Below are positions 35,474 to 44,084 of a DNA stretch of 64,000 bases, in pieces. The position numbers were made by a program, and so were the translations under genes. The stretch spans positions 5,022,001 to 5,086,000 of the forward strand of contig NZ_CP035913.1 of assembly GCF_004209755.1 (NCBI RefSeq), written 5' to 3'. The notes below the pieces were generated by a model. That model saw nothing but the letters and a program-made list of their open reading frames with translations, made no database searches and had not been told where the DNA came from. Source of the DNA: Pseudoduganella lutea (GTDB lineage: Bacteria; Pseudomonadota; Gammaproteobacteria; Burkholderiales; Burkholderiaceae_D). Numbering within the stretch: position 1 is the stretch's first letter; each line of letters opens with the position of its first letter.

Positions 35474-36502
35474 ATGCTCGTCACCCAACAGAAAGTCCTC
35501 CGCAAATTCTGGTATGCGCTGATGCCGATGTCCGCGCTGGACAAGGGCCCGCAACCATTCACGCTGCTGGGCGAAAACATCGTCGTGTGGAAGGGCGCCG
35601 ACGGCAAGCCGGCCGCGCTGCGCGACCGTTGCTGCCACCGCACCGCGAAGCTGTCGAAAGGCTTCGTCGAGAACGGCAACATCGTGTGCGGTTACCACGG
35701 CTGGACGTACGATTGTTCGGGCACCTGCGTGCGCATTCCGCAAAACCCCGATGCTAGCATCCCGGCCGGTGCGCGCGTGCCGGCCTACCACTGCGATGAG
35801 CGCTATGGCTATGTGTGGGTGGCGCTGGAAGAGCCGCTGCAACCGATCCCGTACTTTCCCGAGGAAGAGGCGCCCGGCTACCGACGCATCCTGCAGTTCT
35901 ACGAACAATGGAAGACGTCGCCGCTGCGCGTGATGGAAAACTCGTTCGACAATTCGCACTTCAGCTTCGTGCACAAGGCGAACTTCGGCATGATCGACAA
36001 CCCGGTACCGGCAAAGTACGAGTTCCGTCCGAACGACTGGGGCTTCGAGGCGGAGACCCACGTGCCGGTCAGGAACCCGGAAGCGAGCTTCCGCATCACC
36101 GGAACCTCCGAGCCGGTCACCGAACGGCACCTGACGAACCGCTGGTACATGCCGTTCTCGCGACGCTTCGGCTGCGTGTACCCGGCATCGGGCATCCATC
36201 ACATCATCTACAACTGCGCCACGCCGATCGACGACGGCACGCTGATGCTGGTGCAGTGGCTGTACCGCAACGACAGCGAGGAAGCCTGCTCGACGCAGGA
36301 GCTGATCGACTGGGACCGGCCGATCACGACGGAAGACCGCGACATCCTGGAAGCCACCGATCCCGATGCCTGCGTCGACACGCGGCGCCGCGTCGAATTC
36401 CACATGGAGTCCGACAAGCCGGGCCTGATGATGCGCCGCATGCTGATGGACCTGCTTACGCGGCATGGCGAATCCGAAGTGCACAACCCGCCGGAGGCAT
36501 GA
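35474..36502 (+). CDS. Rieske non-heme iron oxygenase, alpha subunit (VanA-like)
   Basis: Oxygenase of 342 aa. The Rieske cluster ligands are C53-x-H55 (RCCHR) and C72-x2-H75 (CGYHGW). The catalytic mononuclear iron site begins N156-x2-D159-x2-H162-x4-H167 (NSFDNSHFSFVH), with electron-bridging Asp159. Single-subunit oxygenases of this kind, paired with a VanB-type reductase, typically demethylate or hydroxylate small ring compounds. The reductase is encoded four genes on. Set between a purine-type ABC importer and a deaminase, it is likely to oxidise or N-demethylate a nitrogen heterocycle; substrate unproven. Its stop overlaps the ATPase gene start. Confidence 0.92.
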   Translation: MLVTQQKVLRKFWYALMPMSALDKGPQPFTLLGENIVVWKGADGKPAALRDRCCHRTAKLSKGFVENGNIVCGYHGWTYDCSGTCVRIPQNPDASIPAGARVPAYHCDERYGYVWVALEEPLQPIPYFPEEEAPGYRRILQFYEQWKTSPLRVMENSFDNSHFSFVHKANFGMIDNPVPAKYEFRPNDWGFEAETHVPVRNPEASFRITGTSEPVTERHLTNRWYMPFSRRFGCVYPASGIHHIIYNCATPIDDGTLMLVQWLYRNDSEEACSTQELIDWDRPITTEDRDILEATDPDACVDTRRRVEFHMESDKPGLMMRRMLMDLLTRHGESEVHNPPEA

Positions 36503-37338
36503 TGAAACGCGACGACGAGCTGCTGCTGGCCGGGGCCGGGGCTGGGGCCGTGGCCGCGGCTTCCCCGGCGCCCGCGGTACTGTACGCCAACGGGGTGGAG
36601 AAAACCTATCCCAACGGCACCCGCGCACTGGACCGCGTGAAGCTGCGCATCGGGCGCGGCGAATTCGTGTCGCTGCTGGGGCCTTCCGGCTGCGGCAAGA
36701 GCACGCTGCTGAAGATGTTCGCCGGGCTGGAAACCCCGTCGGCCGGCCACGTGCGCTGGTGGGGCGAGGGTATGGCCACCGTCGACACGCCGGGGCGCAC
36801 GCTGGCGATGGTATTCCAGGAGGCGACCCTGATGCCGTGGGCCCGGGTGCATGACAACGTGCGCCTGCCGCTGGACCTGAAAGGCGTACCGCGCGCGCAG
36901 GCGGCGCCGCGCGTGGACCAGGCGCTCGAGCTGGTCGGCCTGGCGAAGTTCGGCCACGTCTACCCGCGCGAGCTGTCCGGCGGCATGCAGATGCGTGCAT
37001 CGATCGCCCGGGCGCTGGCCACCGAACCGAACCTGCTGCTGATGGACGAGCCGTTCGGCGCGCTGGACGAATTCACCCGCAACCGGCTCGATGCCGACCT
37101 GCGCGACCTGTGGGCCCGGCGTGACCTGACCGTGGTGTTCGTCACGCACAGCATCTACGAGGCGGTGTACCTGTCGTCGCGCGTGGTGGTGATGGCGGCG
37201 CGGCCCGGCCGCGTGATCGCCGACGTGGCCATCGAAGGGCCGCGCGTGCGCGACGACGATTTCCGCATCTCGCCGGCCTTCATGGCCTATTGCAAGCAGC
37301 TGTCCGACCTGCTGGTCGAGGCCAACGGCCAACACTGA
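36502..37338 (+). CDS. ABC transporter ATPase (SsuB/TauB family)
   Basis: ATP-binding subunit of 278 aa. It contains Walker A GPSGCGKST, Q-loop VFQEATLMPW, signature LSGGMQMR, Walker B LLLMDEPFGALDE and the H-loop VTHSIYEAVYL. This is the nitrate/taurine/pyrimidine-importer class. About 27 Ala/Gly-rich residues precede the ABC domain. GGAGG is four bases before ATG 36502; the ATG three bases earlier overlaps the Rieske stop and is also possible. It works with the binding protein and permease of the same operon. Confidence 0.94.
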   Translation: MKRDDELLLAGAGAGAVAAASPAPAVLYANGVEKTYPNGTRALDRVKLRIGRGEFVSLLGPSGCGKSTLLKMFAGLETPSAGHVRWWGEGMATVDTPGRTLAMVFQEATLMPWARVHDNVRLPLDLKGVPRAQAAPRVDQALELVGLAKFGHVYPRELSGGMQMRASIARALATEPNLLLMDEPFGALDEFTRNRLDADLRDLWARRDLTVVFVTHSIYEAVYLSSRVVVMAARPGRVIADVAIEGPRVRDDDFRISPAFMAYCKQLSDLLVEANGQH

Positions 37339-37349
37339 GGAGAAGCGCC

Positions 37350-38150
37350 ATGCTAAAACAACCCCTGATCGCCGACGCGCGCGTGCGCCGCGCACTGGCG
37401 CCGCTGGCACTCGGCCTGCTCTTGCTGGCGGTGTGGCAGGCCGTCTGCGTGACGCTGCAGGTGCCGGTCTACCTGGTGCCGTCGCCTGCCGCCATTGCCG
37501 CCACGCTGGCCGAGGACTGGCAACTGCTGCTCGATGCGCTGCTCGTGACCTTGCGCATTACCTTCTTTGCGTTCGCGCTGGCCACGGTGGTGGGCGTGGC
37601 CGTGGCGTTCCTGTTCGTGCAGAGCAAGCTGCTCGAAGCCTGCCTGTTCCCGTACGCGATCCTGCTGCAGGTCACGCCGGTGGTGGCGATCGCGCCGCTG
37701 ATCATCATCTGGGTCAAGACGCCGGCCGCCGCGCTGACGATCTGCGCCACGATGATGGCCGTGTTCCCGATCATCTCGAACACCGTGCTGGGACTGCGCA
37801 GCGTGAATCCAGGCCTGCTGAACCTGTTCCGGCTGAACCGCGCCACGCGCTGGCAGGTGCTGGTGCGGCTGCGCGTGCCGAGCGCGTTGCCCAGCTTCTT
37901 CGGCGGCCTGCGCATCGCCAGCGGGCTGGCGCTGATCGGCGCCGTCGTCGCCGAGTTCGTGGCCGGCACGGGCGGCAGCAGCACCGGGCTGGCCTACCAG
38001 ATCCTGCAGGCCGGTTTCGAACTGAACATCCCACGGCTGTTCGCTGCACTGTTCATGATCACCGTCACCGGCGTGCTGCTGTTCGCGCTGATGTCGACGC
38101 TGGCCCGCGTGTGCCTGGCCCACTGGCATGACAGCGAGGCCGAAGCATGA
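37350..38150 (+). CDS. ABC transporter permease (SsuC/TauC-like)
   Basis: Inner-membrane permease of 266 aa with about six membrane segments (BPD_transp_1). It contains the EAA-type loop around LFRLNRATRWQVLVRLRVPSALP and the segment LQVTPVVAIAPLIIIW. GAGGAG precedes the ATG. It is 11 bp after the ATPase gene and completes the importer for the NMT1-like binding protein. Its stop overlaps the start of the reductase gene, so transport and oxidation genes are tightly coupled. Confidence 0.93.
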   Translation: MLKQPLIADARVRRALAPLALGLLLLAVWQAVCVTLQVPVYLVPSPAAIAATLAEDWQLLLDALLVTLRITFFAFALATVVGVAVAFLFVQSKLLEACLFPYAILLQVTPVVAIAPLIIIWVKTPAAALTICATMMAVFPIISNTVLGLRSVNPGLLNLFRLNRATRWQVLVRLRVPSALPSFFGGLRIASGLALIGAVVAEFVAGTGGSSTGLAYQILQAGFELNIPRLFAALFMITVTGVLLFALMSTLARVCLAHWHDSEAEA

Positions 38151-39097
38151 TGGCCACGTTCACGGTGCGGGTGGCCCGCAAGTGGCGCGAGGCGGACCGC
38201 GTGCACGCCTTTGAACTGCGCGATCCGGATGGCGCGGCGCTGCCGGCTTTTTCCGCCGGTGCCCACGTGGACGTGCATCTGCCGGGTGGACTGGTGCGCC
38301 AGTACTCGCTGTGCAACGATCCGCACGAGACCGCGCGCTACGTCATCGCCGTGCTGCTGCAGGAGGGTGCCGGATCGCGGGCGATGCACGCGCTGGAAGA
38401 GGGCGCGCTCGTCACGATCGGTGGTCCGCGCAATCACTTCGGGCTCGATGCCGGCGCGCGGCGCTCGCTGCTGGTGGCCGGCGGCATCGGCATCACGCCG
38501 CTGCTGGCGATGGCGGAACGGCTGAACAGGCTCGATCGTCATTTTGCCCTGCATTACTGCGTGCGTTCGGCAGGCGCCGCTGCGTTTGCCCGCAGCCTGC
38601 GCGAGGCGCCTTATGCCCACTGCGTGCAGGTGCATGCGGACGACGGCCCCGTGTCGCAGCGGCTCGACCTGGCGGCGCTGCTGGCCGGTGCCTGTGCGAA
38701 TACACACCTTTACGTCTGCGGCCCGGCCGGCTTCATCGCGATGGTGCGGGAGGCGGCGCTGGCGCATGGCATCGCGGCAGGGCGCATCCATAGCGAACAT
38801 TTCGCCAATGCGGGCCCCATCGCCGACGTGTCGTCGTTCGACGTGCGCCTCGCCAACAGCGGCAGGACCATCGCCGTGCCGGCCGGGCAGAGCGTCGTCG
38901 ACTGCCTGGCCGCGCATGGCGTGGCGATTCCGGTCTCGTGCCGGCAAGGCGTGTGCGGCAGTTGCCTCACCACCGTGCTGGAAGGCGAGCCGGATCACCA
39001 GGATTGCTATCTCACCGAGACCGAGCGGGCGCTGGGCGACCGTTTTTTACCTTGCTGCTCGCGTTCCCGGACGCCGCTGCTGGTGCTGGACCTTTGA
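38147..39097 (+). CDS. PDR/VanB-family oxidoreductase (reductase for the Rieske oxygenase)
   Basis: Electron-transfer protein of 316 aa with three parts in order: a flavin-binding barrel (QYSLCNDP, residues about 62-69), an NAD(P)-binding domain (LLVAGGIGITPLLAMA), and a C-terminal plant-type [2Fe-2S] ferredoxin with cysteines in SCRQGVCGSC and a later Cys near LPCCSRS. This is the phthalate-dioxygenase-reductase/VanB order. It would pass electrons from NADH to the Rieske oxygenase encoded upstream. ATG 38147 overlaps the permease stop; ATG 38150 is also possible. Confidence 0.94.
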   Translation: MMATFTVRVARKWREADRVHAFELRDPDGAALPAFSAGAHVDVHLPGGLVRQYSLCNDPHETARYVIAVLLQEGAGSRAMHALEEGALVTIGGPRNHFGLDAGARRSLLVAGGIGITPLLAMAERLNRLDRHFALHYCVRSAGAAAFARSLREAPYAHCVQVHADDGPVSQRLDLAALLAGACANTHLYVCGPAGFIAMVREAALAHGIAAGRIHSEHFANAGPIADVSSFDVRLANSGRTIAVPAGQSVVDCLAAHGVAIPVSCRQGVCGSCLTTVLEGEPDHQDCYLTETERALGDRFLPCCSRSRTPLLVLDL

Positions 39098-39106
39098 AAG
39101 ACAACG

Positions 39107-40516
39107 ATGAATAATTTTTTGATCAAGAACGCCGCCGCGATCGTGACCGGCTTGCAGGGCGAGGCCGCGCGCCATGCCGGCCCGGACATCCGCGTGGTGA
39201 ACGGGCGCATCGCCGCGCTGGGACGGCTGGAAGCGCTGCCGGGCGAGCGCGTGGCCGATGCCGCGGGCTGCGTCGTCTACCCGGCGTGGGTGAACACGCA
39301 CCACCATCTGTTCCAGTCGCTGCTCAAGGGCGACGCGGCCGGCATCGACCTGCCGCTGACGCCGTGGCTGGCCGCGACGCCATACCGCTTCCGCGCCGCG
39401 TTCGACGAGCACCTGTTCCGGCTCGCCGCGCGCATCGGGCTGGTCGAACTGCTGCGCTCCGGCTGCACGACGGTGGCCGACCACAACTACCTGTACTGGC
39501 CCGGTATGCCGTTCGACGGTTCGGCGATCCTGTTCGAGGAAGCGGAGCGGCTGGGCATGCGCTTCGTGCTGTGCCGCGGCGGCGCCACGCAGACGCGCCA
39601 GCTGGAAGCCGACTTGCCCGCCTGCCTGCGGCCGGAAACGCTCGATGGCTACCTGGCCGACATGGAGCGCATCACGCAGCGCTGGCACGATCCGGCGCCG
39701 GACGCGATGCGCCGGGTCGTGATGGCGCCGACGACACCGCTGTACTCGATGGCACCGGCCGAGCTGCGCACCGTGGCGGCGGAAGCGCGGCGGCTGGGCA
39801 TCCGGCTGCACAGCCACCTGTCCGAAACGGTCGAGTACCAGAACGCCGCGCACGGCAAGCATGGCACGACGCCAGTACGCTTCGCCGCCGAGCAGGACTG
39901 GCTGGGCAGCGACGTGTGGTTCGCCCACCTCGTCAAGCTGGACGACGAGGAAATCGCGCTGCTGGGCGCCACCGGCACCGGCGTCGCCCACTGCCCGCAG
40001 AGCAACGGGCGCCTGGGTAGCGGCATCGCGCCGATCCGCCAGCTGGAGGCGGCCGGCGCCGCGATCTCGATCGGCGTCGACGGTGCCGCCTCGAACGAAG
40101 CGGCGGACATGATTTCCGAAACCCACGCCGCCTGGCTGATGCAGCGCGCGCGGGGTGGACAGGATGCGCGGCCCGTCCACCGCGGCGGCACGTTCGAAGG
40201 CGGCGCCGACGCCGCCACCATCGACGACGTGGTGCGCTGGGGCACGCGCGGCGGCGCGCAAGTGCTCGGCCTCGATGGCCTGGGCACGCTGGAAGTGGGC
40301 ATGGCGGCCGACATCGCCGTCTACAGTCTCGACGACCCGCGCTACTTCGGGCTGCACGACGTCGCCATCGCCCCCGTCGCCTCCGGCGGCCGCCCCGCGC
40401 TGCGCCTGCTCACCGTGGCCGGCAAGCCCGTCGTCGAACACGACACCATCCCCAACCTCGACCTGCGCGAACTGGCCGCCGACGCCCGCAGCGCAGTCGC
40501 CCGGTTGCTGCGGTGA
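39107..40516 (+). CDS. Amidohydrolase, 8-oxoguanine deaminase-like
   Basis: Metal-dependent hydrolase of 469 aa of the ATZ/TRZ amidohydrolase group. Zinc ligands are visible: H65-x-H67 (NTHHHLF), the His in RLHSHLSET, and the Asp in IGVDGAASNEAADM. The composite GLVELLRSGCTTVADHNY and HCPQSNGRLGSG match enzymes annotated as 8-oxoguanine deaminase (8-oxoguanine to urate) and hydroxyatrazine hydrolases. Last gene of the NMT1-ABC/Rieske operon, nine bases after the reductase gene. A urate-forming deaminase would fit a leader RNA sensing xanthine or urate. Exact substrate not provable from sequence. Confidence 0.9.
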   Translation: MNNFLIKNAAAIVTGLQGEAARHAGPDIRVVNGRIAALGRLEALPGERVADAAGCVVYPAWVNTHHHLFQSLLKGDAAGIDLPLTPWLAATPYRFRAAFDEHLFRLAARIGLVELLRSGCTTVADHNYLYWPGMPFDGSAILFEEAERLGMRFVLCRGGATQTRQLEADLPACLRPETLDGYLADMERITQRWHDPAPDAMRRVVMAPTTPLYSMAPAELRTVAAEARRLGIRLHSHLSETVEYQNAAHGKHGTTPVRFAAEQDWLGSDVWFAHLVKLDDEEIALLGATGTGVAHCPQSNGRLGSGIAPIRQLEAAGAAISIGVDGAASNEAADMISETHAAWLMQRARGGQDARPVHRGGTFEGGADAATIDDVVRWGTRGGAQVLGLDGLGTLEVGMAADIAVYSLDDPRYFGLHDVAIAPVASGGRPALRLLTVAGKPVVEHDTIPNLDLRELAADARSAVARLLR

Positions 40517-40596
40517 AATATTACTCAAAACCGGGGTCTGACCCCGATTCTGAGTAATATTTCCCAAAACCGGGGTCAGACCCCGGTTTTGGGAAA
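40516..40596. repeat. Double palindromic intergenic element with GGGGTCAGACCCC core
   Basis: Two nested structures. AAATATTACTCA (40516-40527) pairs with TGAGTAATATTT (40551-40562) around a GGGGTCTGACCCC core. Then 40560-40596 is a near-perfect 37-base palindrome centred on GGGGTCAGACCCC, flanked by TTTCCCAAAACC/GGTTTTGGGAAA. It separates the convergent deaminase and lipoprotein genes and may also act as a bidirectional terminator. Confidence 0.9.
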
Positions 40597-40599
40597 CAA

Positions 40600-41253
40600 T
40601 CAGCGGGGCGGGGTGTCGACGAGCGCGATGCGGCGGCGGATCCGGGCGGCTTCGTCGGTGTCGCCGGCCTTGTCGGCGCGCAGGGCCTGCACGTTCAGCC
40701 AGGCGAGCAGGGGGCGGCGCCAGCCTTGGTCGGAAGACGTGGCGATCGCCTGGGCAATGAGCTCGGGCGTGGCGCGGTTGGCCTTGAACAGCGCGCCGGC
40801 GGCAACCAGTTGCGACAGCGGATCGGCGATGGCTTTCACGGCCGCGGCGGCCGCGGTATCGGAGCCCGCCGCCAGTACGGCGCGCTGGGTTTCGGGCAGC
40901 AGCGCGGCGTCCGACGGCTGGCCGGCGAGATACGCGGCGTAGGCGATATCGGCCGCCGAGGCATCGGCGCGCAGCGCGGCGAAACCGGCGCATTCGTCGA
41001 ACACCAGCGCGGCGGTGCGCGCGGCGCAGCGGATCAGTTCCGCGCGGATCAGCAGGTCGACCTTGCCGGTGGCGGCGATGTCGCTGCGCGCATGGGCGAA
41101 CTCGTTCTGCTCGACGAGGTCGCGGCCAGCCATCCAGGCGCCGGTGGCGCGCTCCAGCGCGCTCTGCGCATTCATCTTCCAGTCGGGAACGGGCGGCCCG
41201 CTGCTGCAGGCGGCGAGCAGCACGGACAGGGCAAGCACTGGGGCGAGTTTCAT
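40600..41253 (-). CDS. Putative lipoprotein of the MlaE/MlaD locus
   Basis: Predicted lipoprotein of 217 aa: signal MKLAPVLALSVLLAAC with lipobox LAAC. The mature part is alpha-helical and Ala-rich with no recognised domain. Its start overlaps the stop of the MCE-domain gene by four bases, so it belongs to that operon and is probably its periplasmic or outer-membrane partner, in the way auxiliary lipoproteins accompany Pqi/Mla systems. I cannot align it to PqiC or MlaA. Confidence 0.8.
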   Translation of the reverse strand: MKLAPVLALSVLLAACSSGPPVPDWKMNAQSALERATGAWMAGRDLVEQNEFAHARSDIAATGKVDLLIRAELIRCAARTAALVFDECAGFAALRADASAADIAYAAYLAGQPSDAALLPETQRAVLAAGSDTAAAAAVKAIADPLSQLVAAGALFKANRATPELIAQAIATSSDQGWRRPLLAWLNVQALRADKAGDTDEAARIRRRIALVDTPPR

Positions 41254-42218
41254 GGCAGCTTGATCTCCGCTTCACGCTTGAACGGCCACTTGCGGTTGAT
41301 CTCGTTGACGAGCTGTTCGATCTTGCGCAGGTTGGCATCGACGTCGGCGCGCAGCGCGCCCAGGTCCTCGGTGGCCACGCGGGCATTGCTGCCGACTGCC
41401 TGCGCTTCCACCAGCACCGCGTCGAGCTTCTTCATGCTGGCGCGCGCATCGGCCAGCAGGCCGTTCAGCTGCACGATCGCTGCCTGCGCATCGGTGGCCA
41501 CGCCCTTGTCGCCGAAGACCTTGCTGTCCGCGTTGCCCACCAGCCGGTCGGCCCGCACGATCAGCGAGTTGGCATTGGCCAGCAGTTCGCGGGCACTGCG
41601 GTCTTCGCCCGCGATGTAGCCCATCGCGCCGCCCGGCCCGTTCAGTTTCTCGGTCACGCCCTGCACGTTGGCCAGGCTCTGGCCCAGCGCCGAATCGGCG
41701 GCCGTCAGCGCCGTCACATTGGCGAGGATGTCGCGCGCGGCGGTCAGCAGCCGCGGGATCTCGGCCGCCACGTCGCCCACCAGCAGCGGCCGCTCGGCCT
41801 TGTCAGGCAACGGTGGATCGGTCGGGATGCCGGTGAACGCGCGCAGCTTCGCGCCACCGACGATGCCTTTTTCCAGCGTGAAGATGCTGCTCGACCGCAG
41901 CCAGTGCGCATCTTTCTCGGGTACGTCGACCAGCACGCGCGCCTTGCCTTCGCGCGACAGCTCGATGCTGCGCACGCGGCCGATCGGGAAGCCGGCGAAC
42001 GTCACGTCCATGCCAACGGCGACGCCTTCGGAATCGTCGGCCGTGAGCACCAGGCGCTGCGTGGCTTCGAACGCGCCGCGCGCGTACAGCAGGTACAGCC
42101 CGGCGCCGGCGATCAGCGCCACCATCAGGATCAGCAGCAGCGCCGCCTTGACTTCGGCATTGCGCACCGGCGCGGGTTCGGAGGGCGCCGCGGGCGCGGG
42201 AGGAGAGGTGTCGGTCAT
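41250..42218 (-). CDS. MCE/MlaD-domain lipid-transport protein
   Basis: Membrane-anchored periplasmic protein of 322 aa. One membrane segment (about 22-45) is followed by a single MCE domain (LVLTADDSEGVAVGMDVTFAGFPIGRVRSIEL and ITLEKGIVGGAKL-type strand), then a long helical tail with heptad character. Single-MCE proteins form hexameric rings that carry phospholipids between membranes. ATG 42218 is preferred; a TTG nine bases upstream is possible. The permease gene upstream and lipoprotein downstream are in the same operon. No MlaF-type ATPase gene is adjacent. Confidence 0.92.
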   Translation of the reverse strand: MTDTSPPAPAAPSEPAPVRNAEVKAALLLILMVALIAGAGLYLLYARGAFEATQRLVLTADDSEGVAVGMDVTFAGFPIGRVRSIELSREGKARVLVDVPEKDAHWLRSSSIFTLEKGIVGGAKLRAFTGIPTDPPLPDKAERPLLVGDVAAEIPRLLTAARDILANVTALTAADSALGQSLANVQGVTEKLNGPGGAMGYIAGEDRSARELLANANSLIVRADRLVGNADSKVFGDKGVATDAQAAIVQLNGLLADARASMKKLDAVLVEAQAVGSNARVATEDLGALRADVDANLRKIEQLVNEINRKWPFKREAEIKLP

Positions 42219-42233
42219 GTCAATCAACAGGAA

Positions 42234-43067
42234 TCAGTAGTAATTGCCCATCAGGGAAGCGGCTTCGATCAGCAGGACCACGGAAAACATCCGCACCATG
42301 TCGGCAAGCCCGTGCGTCGAACGCAAGCGCGCCGCGAACGGGTTGGCGGCCGCGTCGTAGTAGGACGAGGCGAGCGGGATGATGCCCACCGCCAGCGAGA
42401 AAAAGAAGATCTTCAGCATCAGGATCAGCGCCACGGCCGGGTTGAAGATCTGCCCGACCACGCGCGTGTAGCCGCGCAGCGCGTACGGCGTGAAGCCGTA
42501 GATGATCAGGTAGGCCAGCACCAGGGTCAGGATGCAGCTGACGGCGGCCAGCAGCCAGACGGCGAAGATGCCGGCCGACGCGCGCGGATAGAATTCGCGG
42601 CGCAGCGCCTCGGCGGGATCGGCTGCCGGGCCGGCCGATCCCGCCGGCGCGGCGGCCGCCGCCGCAAGGCGCCGCTGGGTGAATTCGACGCCCGCCGGCA
42701 GCGTGCTGCGCAGCGCCACGAACAGCGCGGCCGTCAGCGGGATCAGTTCCAGAACCAGGACGCGCACCACCATTTCCAGCGCATAGCCGGACAGGCCGTA
42801 CGACGTGGCCGTGACGACGACGATGCGGATGATGACGAGGCTGATCAGCGCCGACAGCACGCAGAACCACAGCAGGTTCGGCGCCGTGCCGAGCACCAGG
42901 TGGCTGGCCAGAGCACGGTGGTTGTCGCGGTGATAGGTCGAGGGCGCGACGCCGCGTGCCAGGATCAGCGCGGCGAACTGCAGCAGGCGCCACCAGCTGG
43001 TGAGCCAGATCATCGTGGCGCGGTGCAGGCGCGCCAGCGACGGGAACAGTGATGCATGGGTGAACAT
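42234..43067 (-). CDS. MlaE-family ABC permease
   Basis: Inner-membrane permease of 277 aa with five to six membrane segments. The MlaE signature is VLVLELIPLTAALFVALRST, and the C-terminal VGIIPLASSYYDAAANPF and VLLIEAASLMGNYY are also typical. An Ala/Gly/Pro-rich insertion of about 25 residues sits near the middle (RRLAAAAAAPAGSAG). It is the first gene of a three-gene operon with the MCE protein and a lipoprotein; the ATPase needed to drive it must be encoded elsewhere. Confidence 0.9.
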   Translation of the reverse strand: MFTHASLFPSLARLHRATMIWLTSWWRLLQFAALILARGVAPSTYHRDNHRALASHLVLGTAPNLLWFCVLSALISLVIIRIVVVTATSYGLSGYALEMVVRVLVLELIPLTAALFVALRSTLPAGVEFTQRRLAAAAAAPAGSAGPAADPAEALRREFYPRASAGIFAVWLLAAVSCILTLVLAYLIIYGFTPYALRGYTRVVGQIFNPAVALILMLKIFFFSLAVGIIPLASSYYDAAANPFAARLRSTHGLADMVRMFSVVLLIEAASLMGNYY

Positions 43068-43096
43068 ATTGCGATCTTATCATCCAATAACGCCGG

Positions 43097-43969
43097 CTAC
43101 GGTACAGGATGGCCGAACCGGGCAACGATTGCATCGGCCACGGCGCGCACCCGCGCGCTGCGATGCAGGTCGCCATGCATCACGAGATACATGTCGTACT
43201 GGTGCACCCGGTCGGAGAAGATGCGCACCAGCCGCGCATCCCGCTCCGCCATGTGCACCGGCAGTTCGGCGATACCGATGCCGGCGCGCGCCGCTTCCAT
43301 CAGCATCAGCCCCGTGTTGGCTTCGAGCGCGATGCGGGCGCCGGCCACGGGCACGCCGGCCACGTGGGTGGCCTGGCGCGGCACCACCGATGCGTGATAG
43401 ATGACGAGGTCGTGGCCGGCCAGGCCGTCCTCGATGCGCGGCGTGCCCCGTGCGCGCAGGTAGGCCTTGCTGGCATACAGGCCGGCCGTGCGCCGCGCCA
43501 GGTGGCGCGACACCAGGTCGGGGTCGGTGGGTTTCACCGTGCGCACGGCGAGGTCGGCCTCGCGCCGTGTCAGGTTCGACACGGCCGTGGTCACGTGCAG
43601 CACCACGCGAATGTCCGGATGTTCGGCGTGCAGCGCGCGGATCGCATCCATCACGAAGTGCTGCGCCATCGTGTCGGTGGTGGCCACCCGCACCGTGCCG
43701 GAGAGCCGGTTGTCGATGCCCTGCATTTCCCGCTCCAGCTGGTGGGCCGCCTGTTCCATCCGCTCGGCCGGGCGCGCCGCCATGTCGCCGGCCGGCGTGG
43801 GAACGTAGCCCGATGGCGTGCGCAGGAACAGCTTGGCGTTCAGTGCCGCCTCCATCGCGGCGAGGCGCCGCCCGGCCGTGGCCTGGTCGATGCCCAGTTG
43901 CGCCGCGGCGCCACGCAGCGTGCCGGCGCGGTAGATGCCCAGGAATATGCGGGCGTCGTCCCAGTCCAT
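43097..43969 (-). CDS. LysR-family transcriptional regulator
   Basis: Regulator of 290 aa. The N-terminal helix-turn-helix reads MDWDDARIFLGIYRAGTLRGAAAQLGIDQATAGRRLAAME; the rest is the LysR substrate-binding domain. It has an unusual Gln-Ala-Thr-Ala-Gly-Arg recognition helix typical of the subgroup that starts MDWDD. GGAG lies five bases before the ATG. It is divergent from an MFS exporter gene 115 bp away, which it probably controls. Confidence 0.92.
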   Translation of the reverse strand: MDWDDARIFLGIYRAGTLRGAAAQLGIDQATAGRRLAAMEAALNAKLFLRTPSGYVPTPAGDMAARPAERMEQAAHQLEREMQGIDNRLSGTVRVATTDTMAQHFVMDAIRALHAEHPDIRVVLHVTTAVSNLTRREADLAVRTVKPTDPDLVSRHLARRTAGLYASKAYLRARGTPRIEDGLAGHDLVIYHASVVPRQATHVAGVPVAGARIALEANTGLMLMEAARAGIGIAELPVHMAERDARLVRIFSDRVHQYDMYLVMHGDLHRSARVRAVADAIVARFGHPVP

Positions 43970-44084
43970 GTCTTCTCCGGTAATGCATTTTTGCATCAAG
44001 TCGCCGATGGTATGCGTGTTTACTGCATCGGGCAAGCGGCTTAACCTTTCGCCATCCAATGAGGAGCAAGATCGAGGAGTCACC

